Shown: positions 16,685 through 26,260, numbered from the stretch's first letter. The stretch: DNA of 64,000 nt from an uncultured Desulfuromonadales bacterium (GCA_945787295.1 CALZHQ010000001.1:1-64000), one strand, 5' to 3'. A program made the numbers and translations. Notes: generated from the sequence alone by a model not told the origin.

Positions 16685-17866
16685 CTAAAATTTACATTGA
16701 TTCTCGCGCTCGTCGAACCCCAAGGTGTCCAGGTTATTGGTCGGGTGAAGAAACCCGGTCAACGGCGCTTGCGTCACCACCCAGGCGGGAGTGGTGAGAA
16801 AGATCGGTTGGCGCAGCTGATTGTTCCAGGGGCGGAAGCTGAGTGGATACCCTTTGGCACCGTCGAGACGAATTTCCTCCCCGCGGATATAAGCGACCAG
16901 CTGATCGAAATCGGCAGATTTGGTTCGCAGCAGGGCCTCGGCAATAACCTTGACAGCCATCCAGCCCGACCAGTCATAGCCGGTCATCGGCCGGTTCGCC
17001 TTTCTGGTGAACCGTTTGTTGATCTGTGGCGCGCCATAACGCTCCCAGGCCCAGTGCCACCAGTCCGCGACCAGCCCGGCGGCCCCAACGACTGCTTGTG
17101 GTTTCTGCCCCTGGTAGGGAACGTCCCGGGCAAACTCGCTGAGAGAGTCGATAACATAGAGGACGTCGTAGTCCACCCCGGCAGTCAACAGGGCGACGTT
17201 GTTCTGACTCCGCTCGCGTGGATCCCGGCCGAGGGTGAAATCCTTGGTTTCAACGGGTTTCAATCCAAAGCGTTTCACCGAGCGGTTAAACGCCGCATGA
17301 TACTCGGCATCGCCAGGTTGGGTGCCCTTCAGGACCAGCAGTTCGCGCCATTTCTTGAAGACCAGAAACTGGGCGACGGCGTCGGTCAGCATCACCCGGC
17401 TCGGGGCGGTGTGCAGTAAGTGGGTTTGGCACTGCTGCTGGCGCAGCTCGTCATCCAGCGCAGAAACATTGAACAGCAGCAGCGGCTGGTTCTTGGTCTT
17501 CGCGGCCAGCTCGGCGACCATGTCACCGGGCAGGTCAAGGAGGAAGAAATGGATGCCACCGGCAAGCAGCTCTTCAACTGCCGGCAGCAGCTCTTCCGCC
17601 TTAGCGACCGCGCGCCGCTCCAGCTTTAGATCAACGCCCGCAGCCATAGCAGCGAAACGGGCCTCACCGATGGCCGTCACAGCACCATCCGCCGGTCGGC
17701 CCCAGGGCTGAGCGGGGAACCTGGCGTCAAGGAAGGCCTCGCGGTAGCGCGGGTCGTCGGTAAATTCCAGGTATCCGATCGCCAGGGTTTTGGTCTGCGC
17801 CTGGACCGGGCAAACGGAAAGACAAACGGTCAGCAGGGCCAAAAAGAAAAACAAAGCTCTCATCAT
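16685..17866 (-). CDS. Type-1 periplasmic binding protein of the PQQ-ADH ABC system
   Basis: 393 residues with a signal peptide (LFFFLALLTVCLSVCPVQAQ). The mature part has the two-lobed fold of branched-chain-amino-acid-type receptors and matches the family of binding proteins found only with PQQ-dependent alcohol dehydrogenase ABC systems (PedA1 position). The gene starts one base before the YVTN propeller stop codon region (TAG followed by ATGATG), so it is coupled to it. The partner permease is an ABC-2 exporter-type protein, which is odd for a binding-protein system; the receptor may sense rather than import. Confidence 0.8.
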   Translation of the reverse strand: MMRALFFFLALLTVCLSVCPVQAQTKTLAIGYLEFTDDPRYREAFLDARFPAQPWGRPADGAVTAIGEARFAAMAAGVDLKLERRAVAKAEELLPAVEELLAGGIHFFLLDLPGDMVAELAAKTKNQPLLLFNVSALDDELRQQQCQTHLLHTAPSRVMLTDAVAQFLVFKKWRELLVLKGTQPGDAEYHAAFNRSVKRFGLKPVETKDFTLGRDPRERSQNNVALLTAGVDYDVLYVIDSLSEFARDVPYQGQKPQAVVGAAGLVADWWHWAWERYGAPQINKRFTRKANRPMTGYDWSGWMAVKVIAEALLRTKSADFDQLVAYIRGEEIRLDGAKGYPLSFRPWNNQLRQPIFLTTPAWVVTQAPLTGFLHPTNNLDTLGFDERENQCKF

Positions 17867-18844
17867 CTAGTTATCCACCAGGACATCATGGGGGACGCGG
17901 CCGGCGGGTACCGAGCGGATCACTTTCAACCGCTCGGTATCGATTGCCGACATGTCATCGCTTTTTCCGTTGACCACATACAATGTGCTCTCATCAGCGC
18001 TGAGCGCAACACCCCAGGCGCGTTTGCCGACGAGGATGTATTTTTCAATCTCGCGGGACGCGACATCGACCACGGCCACATGATTGGCATGCCCGAGAGT
18101 GACGTAAGCCCGTTTCCCGTCCGCGGTCATACTTATGCCGACCGGGGTGATATCTTCCGGCCGGAAACCCTTCGGCTGGAATTTGATTTCAGCGCTGACG
18201 GTATGACTCTGGGTGTCGATGATCGAGACCGTGCCGCCCAGCTCATTGGTGACCCAGAGAAAACGCTGATCGGGAGTCAGCGCCATGCGCCGGGGGCGCA
18301 CACCAACGACAATATTGTGCTCCAGGGTGCGGCTCGGACCATCAATGACATGAATCATGTTGGCCACTTCCGACGCCACATAGATGGTTTTGTTGTTCGG
18401 GTGGGCCAAAGTCCCTTCCGGCTCCTCCCCGACCGGGATTTCGGCAACCGTCTTATCGGCAGCGAGATCGTAGATCGTCAGCAGACCATCGTCCTCATTG
18501 GCCGCATAGATATATTTCCCATCGGGGCTGACATCGAAGCGATCGGGGTCTTCGCCGATATCGATCGATTTGAGGACCTCCAGCTTTGCCACATCGATGA
18601 CGTCTATGGAATCACCGTCGCCGCAGGCCACATAGATCTGGCTGTGATCACTGCTGAAGCGCATCGATCGCGGACGATCTTTCGTCGCGATCTTCTTGAT
18701 CAACTCAAGGGATTCAGGCTTGAAGACGCTGACGACATGATCTTTTTCACTGCTGACGAAAACATACCCGGTCCCCTTGGCGAAACCGGTCTGAGGCGCG
18801 CAAATGAAGAGGCAGAAAAGTGTCAACCAGAAATACTTGTTCAT
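17867..18844 (-). CDS. YVTN-family beta-propeller protein of the PQQ-ADH system
   Basis: 325 residues with a signal peptide (FWLTLFCLFICAPQTGFA). The mature protein is a seven-bladed propeller with YVTN-type repeats (VFVSSEKDHVVSV, IYVACGDGDSIDVIDV, IYAANEDDGLLTIYD, IYVASEVANMIHVID, LWVTNELGGTVSIID, AYVTLGHANHVAVVD, LYVVNGKSDDMSAID). The same family accompanies quinoprotein alcohol dehydrogenases (PedA2 position). Role unknown; a periplasmic binding or assembly function is likely. It is directly adjacent to the ATPase gene. Confidence 0.85.
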   Translation of the reverse strand: MNKYFWLTLFCLFICAPQTGFAKGTGYVFVSSEKDHVVSVFKPESLELIKKIATKDRPRSMRFSSDHSQIYVACGDGDSIDVIDVAKLEVLKSIDIGEDPDRFDVSPDGKYIYAANEDDGLLTIYDLAADKTVAEIPVGEEPEGTLAHPNNKTIYVASEVANMIHVIDGPSRTLEHNIVVGVRPRRMALTPDQRFLWVTNELGGTVSIIDTQSHTVSAEIKFQPKGFRPEDITPVGISMTADGKRAYVTLGHANHVAVVDVASREIEKYILVGKRAWGVALSADESTLYVVNGKSDDMSAIDTERLKVIRSVPAGRVPHDVLVDN

Positions 18845-19633
18845 CTAAAGACTCCTTTTGTTTTCGGCGCCGTTGGGAGAGGTGCCGGTCATAAACAGAA
18901 ATGCATCCGCGAGATTTGGACGGTCAGCGTTCTTCGTCAATGCCGCAGGCGTCCCATCCGCAATCAGCTTGCCTTTATGGAGCATGAAGACGCGATGAGC
19001 CTGCTCCGCTTCATCAACCAGGTGTGTCGACCACAGCACGCTGATGTTGCGCTGCGCACAAAGATTGACGACATACTCGACCAGCGATGCGCGTGAGGCT
19101 GGATCGAGCCCCACCGTGGCTTCATCCATGAGCAGCAGAGCCGGGCTGTGCAGCAGGGCGCGTGCCACCTCGACCTTTCGGCGATTCCCGCCGCTTAAAG
19201 CTCTCGCCGGCTCAGCCGCGCGCTCCATCAGCCCAAGACGTTCCAGCTCTTCGTCGATTCGGCGCTTGGCCAGGGCTCGGGGGATGCCGTGCAATCGGCA
19301 ATGGTAAACCAGATTGGCACGCACGCTCAGGTCCAGATCCAGAGTCGGCTGTTGAAACACCACCCCGATTCCAGCCAGCGCCCGCACGGGCGACTTACGG
19401 ATATCATGCCCTTGGATCCGAATTTCGCCGGCATCCGGTACGAACAGGCCCGTGAGCAGTTGAAACAAGGTTGTCTTGCCGGCGCCGTTGGGACCTAAAA
19501 GCGCGGCAAACTCCCCTTCATTCAGTCTCAGATCAACCCGGTTCAGGGCCTGGAGATCGCCGTATGACTTGCTGACCCCCTGCGTCGCCAGAACCGCGCC
19601 GGAGTCTGCAATTTCACTCGCAACGTTGTTCAT
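18845..19633 (-). CDS. pedB: ABC ATPase of the PQQ-ADH system (PedB-like)
   Basis: 262 residues. Walker A GPNGAGKTT, signature LSGGNRRKVEVARAL, Walker B LLLMDEATVGLDP, and a Q-loop (VVFQQPTL) are all intact, so it should hydrolyse ATP. The short CcmA-like form fits the ABC-2 permease encoded three genes downstream. It ends where the propeller gene begins and starts 2 bases after the neighbouring NitT/TauT-type ATPase gene ends. Confidence 0.88.
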   Translation of the reverse strand: MNNVASEIADSGAVLATQGVSKSYGDLQALNRVDLRLNEGEFAALLGPNGAGKTTLFQLLTGLFVPDAGEIRIQGHDIRKSPVRALAGIGVVFQQPTLDLDLSVRANLVYHCRLHGIPRALAKRRIDEELERLGLMERAAEPARALSGGNRRKVEVARALLHSPALLLMDEATVGLDPASRASLVEYVVNLCAQRNISVLWSTHLVDEAEQAHRVFMLHKGKLIADGTPAALTKNADRPNLADAFLFMTGTSPNGAENKRSL

Positions 19634-19635
19634 CC

Positions 19636-20427
19636 CTAATTCATCTCCCAGGTGGAGGAAGCGACATCGTCTGGCTCTGCGGTCAGTCCGGATAGGATCT
19701 CCGGATTTTCTCGCAGCAGACGCTCCTGCAGCTCGCTGATGGACGCATCCTGAAGCTCCCGCGGACGTTCGATGTCGACAGAGAAGCGCCGGATGATTGA
19801 CCCGGGGCTGGCCGAGAGGAAGATGATTTCATCGGCCATGGCGAGGGCCTCACGCAAATTGTGCGTAACGAACACCACAGTCGGACGCAGATCGCGCCAG
19901 AGCAACAGCAGCAAATGCCGCAGGCGATCGGCGGTCGGCTCATCAAGAGACAGAAAAGGTTCATCCATCAGCAGCAAATCGGGCTTGACGGCAAATGCGC
20001 GGGCCAGGGCGACGCGCCGCTGCATGCCGCCGGACAATTGGCCTGGATAGCTCGCCTGCCGGCCGGAGAGTTCCACCTGCTCGACAAGATTATCAACCTG
20101 CTGCCGGTTATCTTTTCCCTCGAGGACCAGTTCCAGGTTCTGGGACACCGTCAACCAGGGCATCAGGCGCGGCTCCTGAAACATACAGCTGATTCTTGCC
20201 GGATGCGCGCCCCCTCTTTTGAGGCGCTGGCCGTTAATCTGGATGTTGCCTGTGTAGGCATGATCAAGCCCGAGGATAATGTTCAGAATCGTGGTCTTGC
20301 CGGCCCCCGACGGGCCCACTAAAGCAACAAAACGACCCGACGCGACGCTGAAATTAAGATCCTGCAGGGCGACAATATTCCCGCGTGGGTAGACCTTTTC
20401 AGTGATATTGATAGCCAGATCGGTCAC
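19636..20427 (-). CDS. ABC ATPase, NitT/TauT (SsuB/TauB) type
   Basis: 263 residues, GTG start overlapping the permease stop (GTGA). Walker A GPSGAGKTT, signature LSGGMQRRVALARAFA, Walker B LLLMDEPFLSLDE, and the H-loop (VVFVTHNLREALAMAD) are complete. It energises the importer formed with the next two genes. This family handles nitrate, sulfonates, thiamine precursors and similar ligands; the actual substrate is unknown. Its position within the quinoprotein cluster suggests the substrate concerns the alcohol-oxidation system, such as a cofactor or metal complex (inference). Confidence 0.88.
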   Translation of the reverse strand: MTDLAINITEKVYPRGNIVALQDLNFSVASGRFVALVGPSGAGKTTILNIILGLDHAYTGNIQINGQRLKRGGAHPARISCMFQEPRLMPWLTVSQNLELVLEGKDNRQQVDNLVEQVELSGRQASYPGQLSGGMQRRVALARAFAVKPDLLLMDEPFLSLDEPTADRLRHLLLLLWRDLRPTVVFVTHNLREALAMADEIIFLSASPGSIIRRFSVDIERPRELQDASISELQERLLRENPEILSGLTAEPDDVASSTWEMN

Positions 20428-21167
20428 GCGCGCCCCCGGGAAATCAGCCTGTCGATCGGTCGCATCACAATAGCTTCCACGAACAGAACAACTGCGGCAA
20501 ACGCCGAGGTGTAGGCGAGTATGTTGGTGATGTCGAAAAACTGAAAATAGGTCCCCAGTTGAAAGCCGACCCCGTTACTTCTGCCCAACAGCTCCACCAC
20601 CAGGACGATTTTCCAGATGAGCGCCAGGCCGGACCGTGCGGCGGCCATCAGGTAGGGATACAGTTGCGGCAGATAAACGCTGCGGAGTTTCTTGTGGCGC
20701 GGTATATGGAAGGCATCGGCGACTTCAAGCAGCTTCCGGTCAACAGCCCGCGCCCCCTCGCGAACAGTCACGATCACCGTCGGTATTTTATTGATCGCCA
20801 CCGCGGCGATCGCCGCCGCTTCCACCAGCCCGAACCAGATATAGCAGAGGATGATGGTCACCAGCGCCGGAATATTCAGCCCCAGAACCAGGGCTCCGTC
20901 CAAAGCGGAATCTACTGCGCGATATCGGCCCATCAGGATGCCGAAGCAGGTGCCGATCAGCATCGACACTGTAAACGCGAGGGTTACCCGCCAGAGCGTG
21001 ACCCCCAGATGATAAAGCAGCTCCCCCGCAACAAGTTGCTGCCAGAGACTTGCCAGAACCGCCGTGGGAGCTGGCAGCGTCGGGTTCTGAAGAACCTGAG
21101 CAACCAGTTGCCACAAAGCAAAAAGACCGACCAGGGAAAGGATGTTGAGCTGGCGTTCTTTTGCCAT
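20424..21167 (-). CDS. ABC permease, NitT/TauT type
   Basis: 247 residues with six membrane helices and the SsuC/TauC-type EAA loop (about 165-185: EVADAFHIPRHKKLRSVYLP). It pairs with the ATPase (4-base overlap) and the binding protein encoded 4 bases upstream. A single permease gene implies a homodimeric channel. Confidence 0.88.
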   Translation of the reverse strand: MAKERQLNILSLVGLFALWQLVAQVLQNPTLPAPTAVLASLWQQLVAGELLYHLGVTLWRVTLAFTVSMLIGTCFGILMGRYRAVDSALDGALVLGLNIPALVTIILCYIWFGLVEAAAIAAVAINKIPTVIVTVREGARAVDRKLLEVADAFHIPRHKKLRSVYLPQLYPYLMAAARSGLALIWKIVLVVELLGRSNGVGFQLGTYFQFFDITNILAYTSAFAAVVLFVEAIVMRPIDRLISRGRA

Positions 21168-21171
21168 TATC

Positions 21172-22167
21172 TCAGGGGAGCAGCGCTTCTGGGGCGACTT
21201 CTGTCCAGAACGTCCCGGCGCTCAAGGTCTTGCTTTTCCCGGCCAGCTTTTCTCCCCCCTCTCGCGCAAGGATGGCGAAGACCGCCTCTGCGGCGTCAAT
21301 TTCCTCGCTGGAAAACTGCTGCGGAATGCCGGCGCGATAGGCGTCGCGCAAAGCCTGAAGCGTTTTGTCATCTTCAGCCTTGGTCAAGGGTCTCAGCCGT
21401 TCCCATTCTGTGTCCGACTCAGCCAGCAGCCGCTTCGCCGCATAAGACGCCCGCAGGAAACCGACCACCGCTGCCTGGTGCTTTGCAGCCCATGTCTCAT
21501 CAAAAACCCACCCGAGCAGCGGCACGCTGGCCTCGATGCCGAGCCCTTGCATCAGGTCGGTCACCTTGATCAGCGGGCGCATGCCTGCCGCCTCAAGTCG
21601 CGCCCCGTAATGCCAGAAGTTCAGCACGGCATCCATATCCCCGCGCAGCATCAATTGATTGAGCAGCGGCGGCGCTGCGAAGCTCGGCTCCACCATTTCC
21701 GCGAGTTGCATCCCCAGCTTCGCCTGTGCGTAAGCGCGCAACAGCAACCAGCTTTTATCGACCGGGCCGCCTGCGATGCCGAGCTTCTTCCCCGCCAGTT
21801 GCTGCAGCCTGTCAATGCCTGCATCCGGGCGAACATACAACGAACCGACGGTCATTGAATAAGGGAAGAAGGTATAAGGCCGGCCATCGGCGCGCATCCG
21901 GCTGACCCAGATCCAGTCGGTCACGATGACATCGACAGCTCCCCCCTGCATCGCGACGCTGGTGGCATTTTTGGAGGCCAGGGGGACCACTTGCAAATCC
22001 ACACCATATTTCTCACTTAACTGATGGTGCTTGATGACATCCAGTTCCCAATTGACCGTGCCGAACTTCAGAACCCCCACCCGGATGGTGGGCGGCGTCT
22101 CAGCCGCGAGAATAACGGTGGCAGGAAATATAAAGAGAAGTATGAATATGACCGCTAGCTTTTTCAT
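21172..22167 (-). CDS. Periplasmic binding protein, NitT/TauT (NMT1) type
   Basis: 331 residues with a signal peptide (MKKLAVIFILLFIFPATVILA). The mature part is an SsuA/NMT1-like receptor: VGVLKFGTVNWELDVIKHH, the motif VDVIVTDWIWVSRMRADGR, and FFPYSMTVGSLYV. These motifs recur in a protein without a signal peptide in the U32 operon (32464-33438), suggesting a common ligand. It is the receptor for the importer encoded immediately downstream. Confidence 0.85.
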   Translation of the reverse strand: MKKLAVIFILLFIFPATVILAAETPPTIRVGVLKFGTVNWELDVIKHHQLSEKYGVDLQVVPLASKNATSVAMQGGAVDVIVTDWIWVSRMRADGRPYTFFPYSMTVGSLYVRPDAGIDRLQQLAGKKLGIAGGPVDKSWLLLRAYAQAKLGMQLAEMVEPSFAAPPLLNQLMLRGDMDAVLNFWHYGARLEAAGMRPLIKVTDLMQGLGIEASVPLLGWVFDETWAAKHQAAVVGFLRASYAAKRLLAESDTEWERLRPLTKAEDDKTLQALRDAYRAGIPQQFSSEEIDAAEAVFAILAREGGEKLAGKSKTLSAGTFWTEVAPEALLP

Positions 22168-22269
22168 AGGCAGACCTGTATGAGGGAGAAAGGCACATTC
22201 ATCGGCTTTTTAAGTATAAAACCTGGGCAGCGAACAACTGACCACAGTTCAGATTGCTAATTTGAAAGT

Positions 22270-22836
22270 TTAATCTTTATCCCGCACGCACCAGGCATAA
22301 TTCTCAGCATTCTTTTCATGCCGGGCAAGGCTCCCGTTGCAGAGGCAGACGAGCCAGACCTCCTCGGCGTTATCCTCACAGAGAGACCCGGACCAGTAGG
22401 TCGATGCCTGGACACACCCGCCTAATTTGCAACCCGTGTCGAACGGATGATTAATCGGCAATTTCGGCGAACCGAGAACCGAAAGATCCATGAGGCTGGT
22501 CAATTCTTCCAGAGACGCCAGGTGCCAGCGCTTTTCCCCTCCAAGTTCCAGATTGCTGCAGTAATTCACTGCTGCTTCCCAGTTCATGGTGACCGGCTCT
22601 GGGGACTGTTCCCAGATGAGACCCATCTCCCGGTCAAGAACGGCCGTTCCGTCGAAGACTTTTTCAAACCGCTCTTCTTCCGCAGCGCCCGGCAAAGCCC
22701 CATCAAGACGTTGGGTGCCGATCTTGCCGGCGCTGGTCAATTCATGGCTTGCGGCCGAAGCAGTTGTCGGACCCATCAGCAGGACGACGACAAAGAGCTG
22801 CAAGCCGATCGCAAGAACAGTTCTAACCGTTCGCAT
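22270..22836 (-). CDS. Secreted DUF1566 (Lcl C-terminal-like) protein
   Basis: 188 residues with a signal peptide (VLAIGLQLFVVVLLMGPTTASA). The mature domain has the DUF1566/Lcl pattern: DREMGLIWEQSPEPVTMNWE, an AxNYC segment, WHLASLEELTSLMD, and a terminal WCVRD. Four or more cysteines are likely disulfide-bonded in the periplasm. Such domains occur in secreted or adhesive proteins of Geobacter-like bacteria; no enzymatic role is known. It starts 5 bases after the binding-protein gene ends and is therefore part of the operon. Confidence 0.75.
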   Translation of the reverse strand: MRTVRTVLAIGLQLFVVVLLMGPTTASAASHELTSAGKIGTQRLDGALPGAAEEERFEKVFDGTAVLDREMGLIWEQSPEPVTMNWEAAVNYCSNLELGGEKRWHLASLEELTSLMDLSVLGSPKLPINHPFDTGCKLGGCVQASTYWSGSLCEDNAEEVWLVCLCNGSLARHEKNAENYAWCVRDKD

Positions 22837-22841
22837 AGGGT

Positions 22842-23726
22842 CTAATTCTTTGGTGCAGCTTCAGTCGCAACCGCCAGCGACTTGGTTACCGGCGGTGTAT
22901 ACGTCAGTCCATAGTCTTCGAAAATGCGCTTGAAAGCCCCTTCGGCGTCCAATTCTGCCATGGCTTGCGCAACCGCCGCGACAAGTTCGGTGTTTTTCGC
23001 CTTGACTGCGACGCCCAGATCCCAGCCATCGAAGCCCATGCCCGGCATCGCCATCGGCCCGACGACAAACTTGCCGAGATCGGCCCCCAGATAACCCTCA
23101 AGTTCTCCACGCGGACCCATGACGGCAGGGATTTTTCCTGCTTTCATGTCTGTGATAGCTTCGCCGACATTGGGATAGAGGACCATGTTTTCTCTGAGCA
23201 GGCCGCCCAGCGCCGCCGCCAGATAATCACTGGCCAGGGTGAGCTTTTCGGCCCCGATCTTCTCATTGCCGAGATGGGCGATACTGACGAGGTGTTTCAA
23301 CCTCGGGTAACGAGCCACGGCGACAGTCTCGCGGAAATAGGGAGCCATGATCTTTGCGTTATCGTTTTCTTTTGCAAACTCGGGGTGCGTCGGCACATGC
23401 AGCATCAGATCGGCGGGGGCGCCGTTGATCGGGTGCCCCTTCCAGACCTGGTTACGCAGGTCGTCATCGGCCGACTCATCCAGTTGGAACAAACGGAATC
23501 TTGCCTTCACGCCGAGCTTTTCCGCCAGCGCTTGACCGATCGCCACATCAACGCCCCGGGGCTGTCCTTTATCCGCATATGAATAGGGCAGAAACCTTTC
23601 ATAAACCGCAATTTCGATCTGTCCACGTTCGCGAATCTTGGCTAAAGTCTCCGCGCTCGCACCTGTCGCCGTCGCCAAGAAGGCGATCAGTAAAAAGACT
23701 GCGAAATTCCTGATGCAGCATTTCAT
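22842..23726 (-). CDS. Quinoprotein dehydrogenase-associated SBP family 3 protein (XoxJ-like)
   Basis: 294 residues from the ATG at 23726 (AGGAG ribosome site); an upstream in-frame ATG would place residues ahead of the signal peptide (FAVFLLIAFLATATGASA). The mature part is a family 3 solute-binding fold (ETLAKIRERGQIEIAVYERFLPYSY). Members of the quinoprotein-associated branch (XoxJ/MxaJ) occur beside PQQ alcohol or methanol dehydrogenases and are thought to help activate the enzyme or insert cofactor or metal, not to import amino acids. No cognate permease is adjacent, in keeping with that role. Confidence 0.82.
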   Translation of the reverse strand: MKCCIRNFAVFLLIAFLATATGASAETLAKIRERGQIEIAVYERFLPYSYADKGQPRGVDVAIGQALAEKLGVKARFRLFQLDESADDDLRNQVWKGHPINGAPADLMLHVPTHPEFAKENDNAKIMAPYFRETVAVARYPRLKHLVSIAHLGNEKIGAEKLTLASDYLAAALGGLLRENMVLYPNVGEAITDMKAGKIPAVMGPRGELEGYLGADLGKFVVGPMAMPGMGFDGWDLGVAVKAKNTELVAAVAQAMAELDAEGAFKRIFEDYGLTYTPPVTKSLAVATEAAPKN

Positions 23727-23751
23727 CTCATGGCTCCTGCGCTCTTTAGGA

Positions 23752-24189
23752 TTATTCATCAAGGGGAAGGGTCAACAGCCAGGCCCGGATGGCCCACATG
23801 GCTTCTTGACTCATCAAGCCTTCGAATGCCGGCATATAGGTCTTGCCGTTGCGGACCACGCCCTCGCGGGTGGGATAGATATAGTAAGCATCTCCCTCTT
23901 CATCTTGCGGCAGCTCGCGCAAGTCCGGCGAAAAACCGCCCGACATGCCATCGATGCCATGACAGCGGGCACAGTTGGTATTATAAGCAATCTTGCCAAT
24001 CCTGACCGCGACCTCATTGTCGGGCTTATAGGGGTTAACATCTAGCCATTCGTCACCGAGCGGCTCCAGACCGGTGGTGTCGACCTGCTGCGGCTGCACA
24101 TCACCATGTGCCAGAACGGATGCGGGCAGCGAAAAAATAGCAGCCATCAGAATTGCGACAATTAAACATTTGCTTTTTACTTGGTGCAT
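23752..24189 (-). CDS. pedF: Cytochrome c550 (PedF-like), electron acceptor of the quinoprotein ADH
   Basis: 145 residues with a signal peptide (LIVAILMAAIFSLPASVLA). The mature start HGDVQPQQVDTTGLEPLG is characteristic of PedF/ExaB-type cytochromes. One heme c site (C73-A-R-C76-H77) and a likely axial Met in TYMPAF are present. It should take electrons from reduced PQQ in the periplasmic alcohol dehydrogenase encoded upstream. An AGGAG site precedes the ATG. The 239-base gap to the ADH gene contains a strong hairpin. Confidence 0.93.
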   Translation of the reverse strand: MHQVKSKCLIVAILMAAIFSLPASVLAHGDVQPQQVDTTGLEPLGDEWLDVNPYKPDNEVAVRIGKIAYNTNCARCHGIDGMSGGFSPDLRELPQDEEGDAYYIYPTREGVVRNGKTYMPAFEGLMSQEAMWAIRAWLLTLPLDE

Positions 24190-24356
24190 CTCTACTACTC
24201 CTTTTTAGTGTTTTTCGTGCCATACAAAAGGCACTTGTAAAACCATGTTCCAAAATTTTTAAATACAGATAAATATTAACATCTCTCCAGCCATAGAGTC
24301 TATATCTATCTAATATTGAATAATGTTTTTAAAAAGCAAGAATTGTTCCAGACGCA

Positions 24357-24390
24357 GTTACGGCCGGACAAGAAGCTGTCCGGCCGTAAC
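24357..24390 (-). terminator. Strong hairpin between quinoprotein ADH and pedF
   Basis: Perfect 14-bp stem (GTTACGGCCGGACA and its complement) with a 6-base loop. On the minus strand no T-run follows directly; TTTTT appears only about 20 bases on. It may be a partial terminator or an mRNA-stabilising 3' structure that lets the ADH be expressed above the rest of the operon. Confidence 0.6.
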
Positions 24391-24428
24391 TCGGGATGGG
24401 TCGATAAGAGACTTATCGAACCAATGGT

Positions 24429-26201
24429 TTATTTAACCAGCTTGAAGGCCCAGAGGCTGCCGCCCTGGTTCAGGTTCTTGACGGCCTTGGCAATTTCACC
24501 GCCCCACAGAGGAACCGCGCCGCCCCAACCGGAGGGGATGGCGATATACTGATCGCCGTCCATTTCCCAGGTGATCGGAGAACCGATAACACCGGAACCG
24601 GTATTGTACTTCCACAGCTCTTCGCCGGTTTTCGCGTCCAGCGCCTTCAGGTAGCCCTCAGGAGTCCCGTAGAATACCAGGTTGCCGGCAGTAACCAGCG
24701 CTCCGGACCACAGCGGAGAAGGATTCTTGTTCTCCCAGACAGTCTTGCCAGTCTTGGGATCGAATGCGCGGAAAACACCCGTGTAATCATCAAAGACCGG
24801 CTTGATGGTAAAACCGGCACCAAGATAAGCCGCGCCCTTTTTGTAGCTGATCGGGTTGTTCCAGATATCCATACCCCACTCGGTGGCCGGGATGTAGAAC
24901 AGTTGGGTCTCAGGGCTCCATGCCATCGGGTTCCAGTTCTTGCCACCCAGGAAGTTAGGTGCGGTCCAGACGGTTTTGCCCTGTTTGCCATCGGCAGACA
25001 GAGTCGGATCGCCCGGGCGGTTGCCGGTTTCGACAGGACGACCGGTCTTCAGGTCGATGTGGCTGGCCCAGGTGATTTCCTTAACAAAGGGATCGGCGCT
25101 GAGCAGTTTGCCGTTGGTGCGGTCGAGAATGTAGAAAAAGCCGTTTTTGTGCGCCATGGCACCGGCCTTGATGGTTTTTCCGTCTTTCTCGAAATCGAAG
25201 AGCAGGAACTCGGAGATGGCATCGTAGTCCCAGGCGTCATTCGGCACGGTCTGATAGTGCCACTTGATTTTACCGGTGTTGGCATCGATCGCCAGGATCG
25301 AGGTGGTGTAGAGGTTGTCGCCAGGCCGCTTGTAGGAGTTCCAGGGGGCCGGGTTGCCGGTGGTGAAGTAAACGAGATCCAGATCCGGGTCGTAGCTACC
25401 CTGGTTCCAGGGGCAGCCGCCGCCGGTTTTCCAGAGGTCGCCGGGCCAGGTGGCGTTGGTCGTCCCGGTGATGCCGTTCTCCTTGCCGTTGAGGAAACCC
25501 ATGTGGCCTTCGATGGTCGGACGATGCCAGACCAGTTCGCCGGTCTTGGCGTCATAGGCCTTGACCCAGCCGACTGCGCCGAATTCGCTACCGGCGTTAC
25601 TGACGACGACCTTGCCGTCCTTGGTAATAAACGGAGGCATGGTGATGGAGACGCCGGCTTTATAGTCATCGGTCTTCGCTTTCCAGACGACCTTGCCGTT
25701 ATCCCGATCGAGGGCCACCAGCATGGCATCCAGGGTACCGAAGATCACCAGGTTGTCATACAGGGCGTTACCGCGGTTGATGACGTCGCAGCACGGCAGA
25801 ATCCCCTCCGGCAGGCGGTGATTATATTCCCAGATCTCTTCACCGGTTCTGGCATCCGCGGCAAACACACGAGAATAGGACGCGGTCACGTAGATCTTGC
25901 CATCATGAACCATCGGCTGCGCTTCCTGGCCACGCTGCTTCTCGGCGCCAAACGACAGGGTCCAGGCAGGGGCCAACTTCTTTACCGTCTCAGTATTGAT
26001 TTCATTCAGCGTGCTGTAACGCTGAACGTGAGGCCCCATGCCGTAAGTCACCACGTCCTCGGCGGTCTTTGCATCATTCAGGATATCCGCTGCGGTGACA
26101 GGTTTTGCCGCATCGGCTCCCGAACTCGAGACAAGCATCCCGATAAGAGCAAAGAAAACTACCCCCAAACCTGTTCTGCTGTCGAAAAATTTACGCTTCA
26201 T
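24429..26201 (-). CDS. PQQ-dependent alcohol dehydrogenase, lanthanide-type (PedH/XoxF-like signature)
   Basis: 590 residues with a signal peptide (to about residue 32) and an eight-bladed quinoprotein propeller. Vicinal cysteines C137-C138, stacking Trp257 (GDLWKTGGG), metal-ligand Glu206 (AGSEFG) and Asn283 (TTGNPAPWN), and catalytic Asp325 are all present. Asp327, two residues on (WDYDA), is the extra acidic ligand typical of lanthanide-dependent XoxF/PedH enzymes; calcium enzymes carry a small residue there. It oxidises primary alcohols in the periplasm, passing electrons to the PedF cytochrome. Substrate cannot be decided, but the absence of methylotrophy genes favours ethanol or longer alcohols. 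A sigma-54 promoter lies 213-228 bases upstream. Confidence 0.92.
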   Translation of the reverse strand: MKRKFFDSRTGLGVVFFALIGMLVSSSGADAAKPVTAADILNDAKTAEDVVTYGMGPHVQRYSTLNEINTETVKKLAPAWTLSFGAEKQRGQEAQPMVHDGKIYVTASYSRVFAADARTGEEIWEYNHRLPEGILPCCDVINRGNALYDNLVIFGTLDAMLVALDRDNGKVVWKAKTDDYKAGVSITMPPFITKDGKVVVSNAGSEFGAVGWVKAYDAKTGELVWHRPTIEGHMGFLNGKENGITGTTNATWPGDLWKTGGGCPWNQGSYDPDLDLVYFTTGNPAPWNSYKRPGDNLYTTSILAIDANTGKIKWHYQTVPNDAWDYDAISEFLLFDFEKDGKTIKAGAMAHKNGFFYILDRTNGKLLSADPFVKEITWASHIDLKTGRPVETGNRPGDPTLSADGKQGKTVWTAPNFLGGKNWNPMAWSPETQLFYIPATEWGMDIWNNPISYKKGAAYLGAGFTIKPVFDDYTGVFRAFDPKTGKTVWENKNPSPLWSGALVTAGNLVFYGTPEGYLKALDAKTGEELWKYNTGSGVIGSPITWEMDGDQYIAIPSGWGGAVPLWGGEIAKAVKNLNQGGSLWAFKLVK

Positions 26202-26260
26202 CTGACCAGCCTTTCCTCCCTCTTTAATAGTGGGAAAAACATTGTTTGGCCTTTAATTAT

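Noticed and set aside
17888..19096. 402-codon plus-strand open frame
   Set aside because: Antisense to the YVTN propeller and ABC ATPase genes; an artefact of codon bias.
24220..24237. GTGCC-N8-GGCAC near the pedF start, giving TGGCAC on the minus strand
   Set aside because: No TTGC at the -12 distance; it is a small hairpin, not a sigma-54 promoter.
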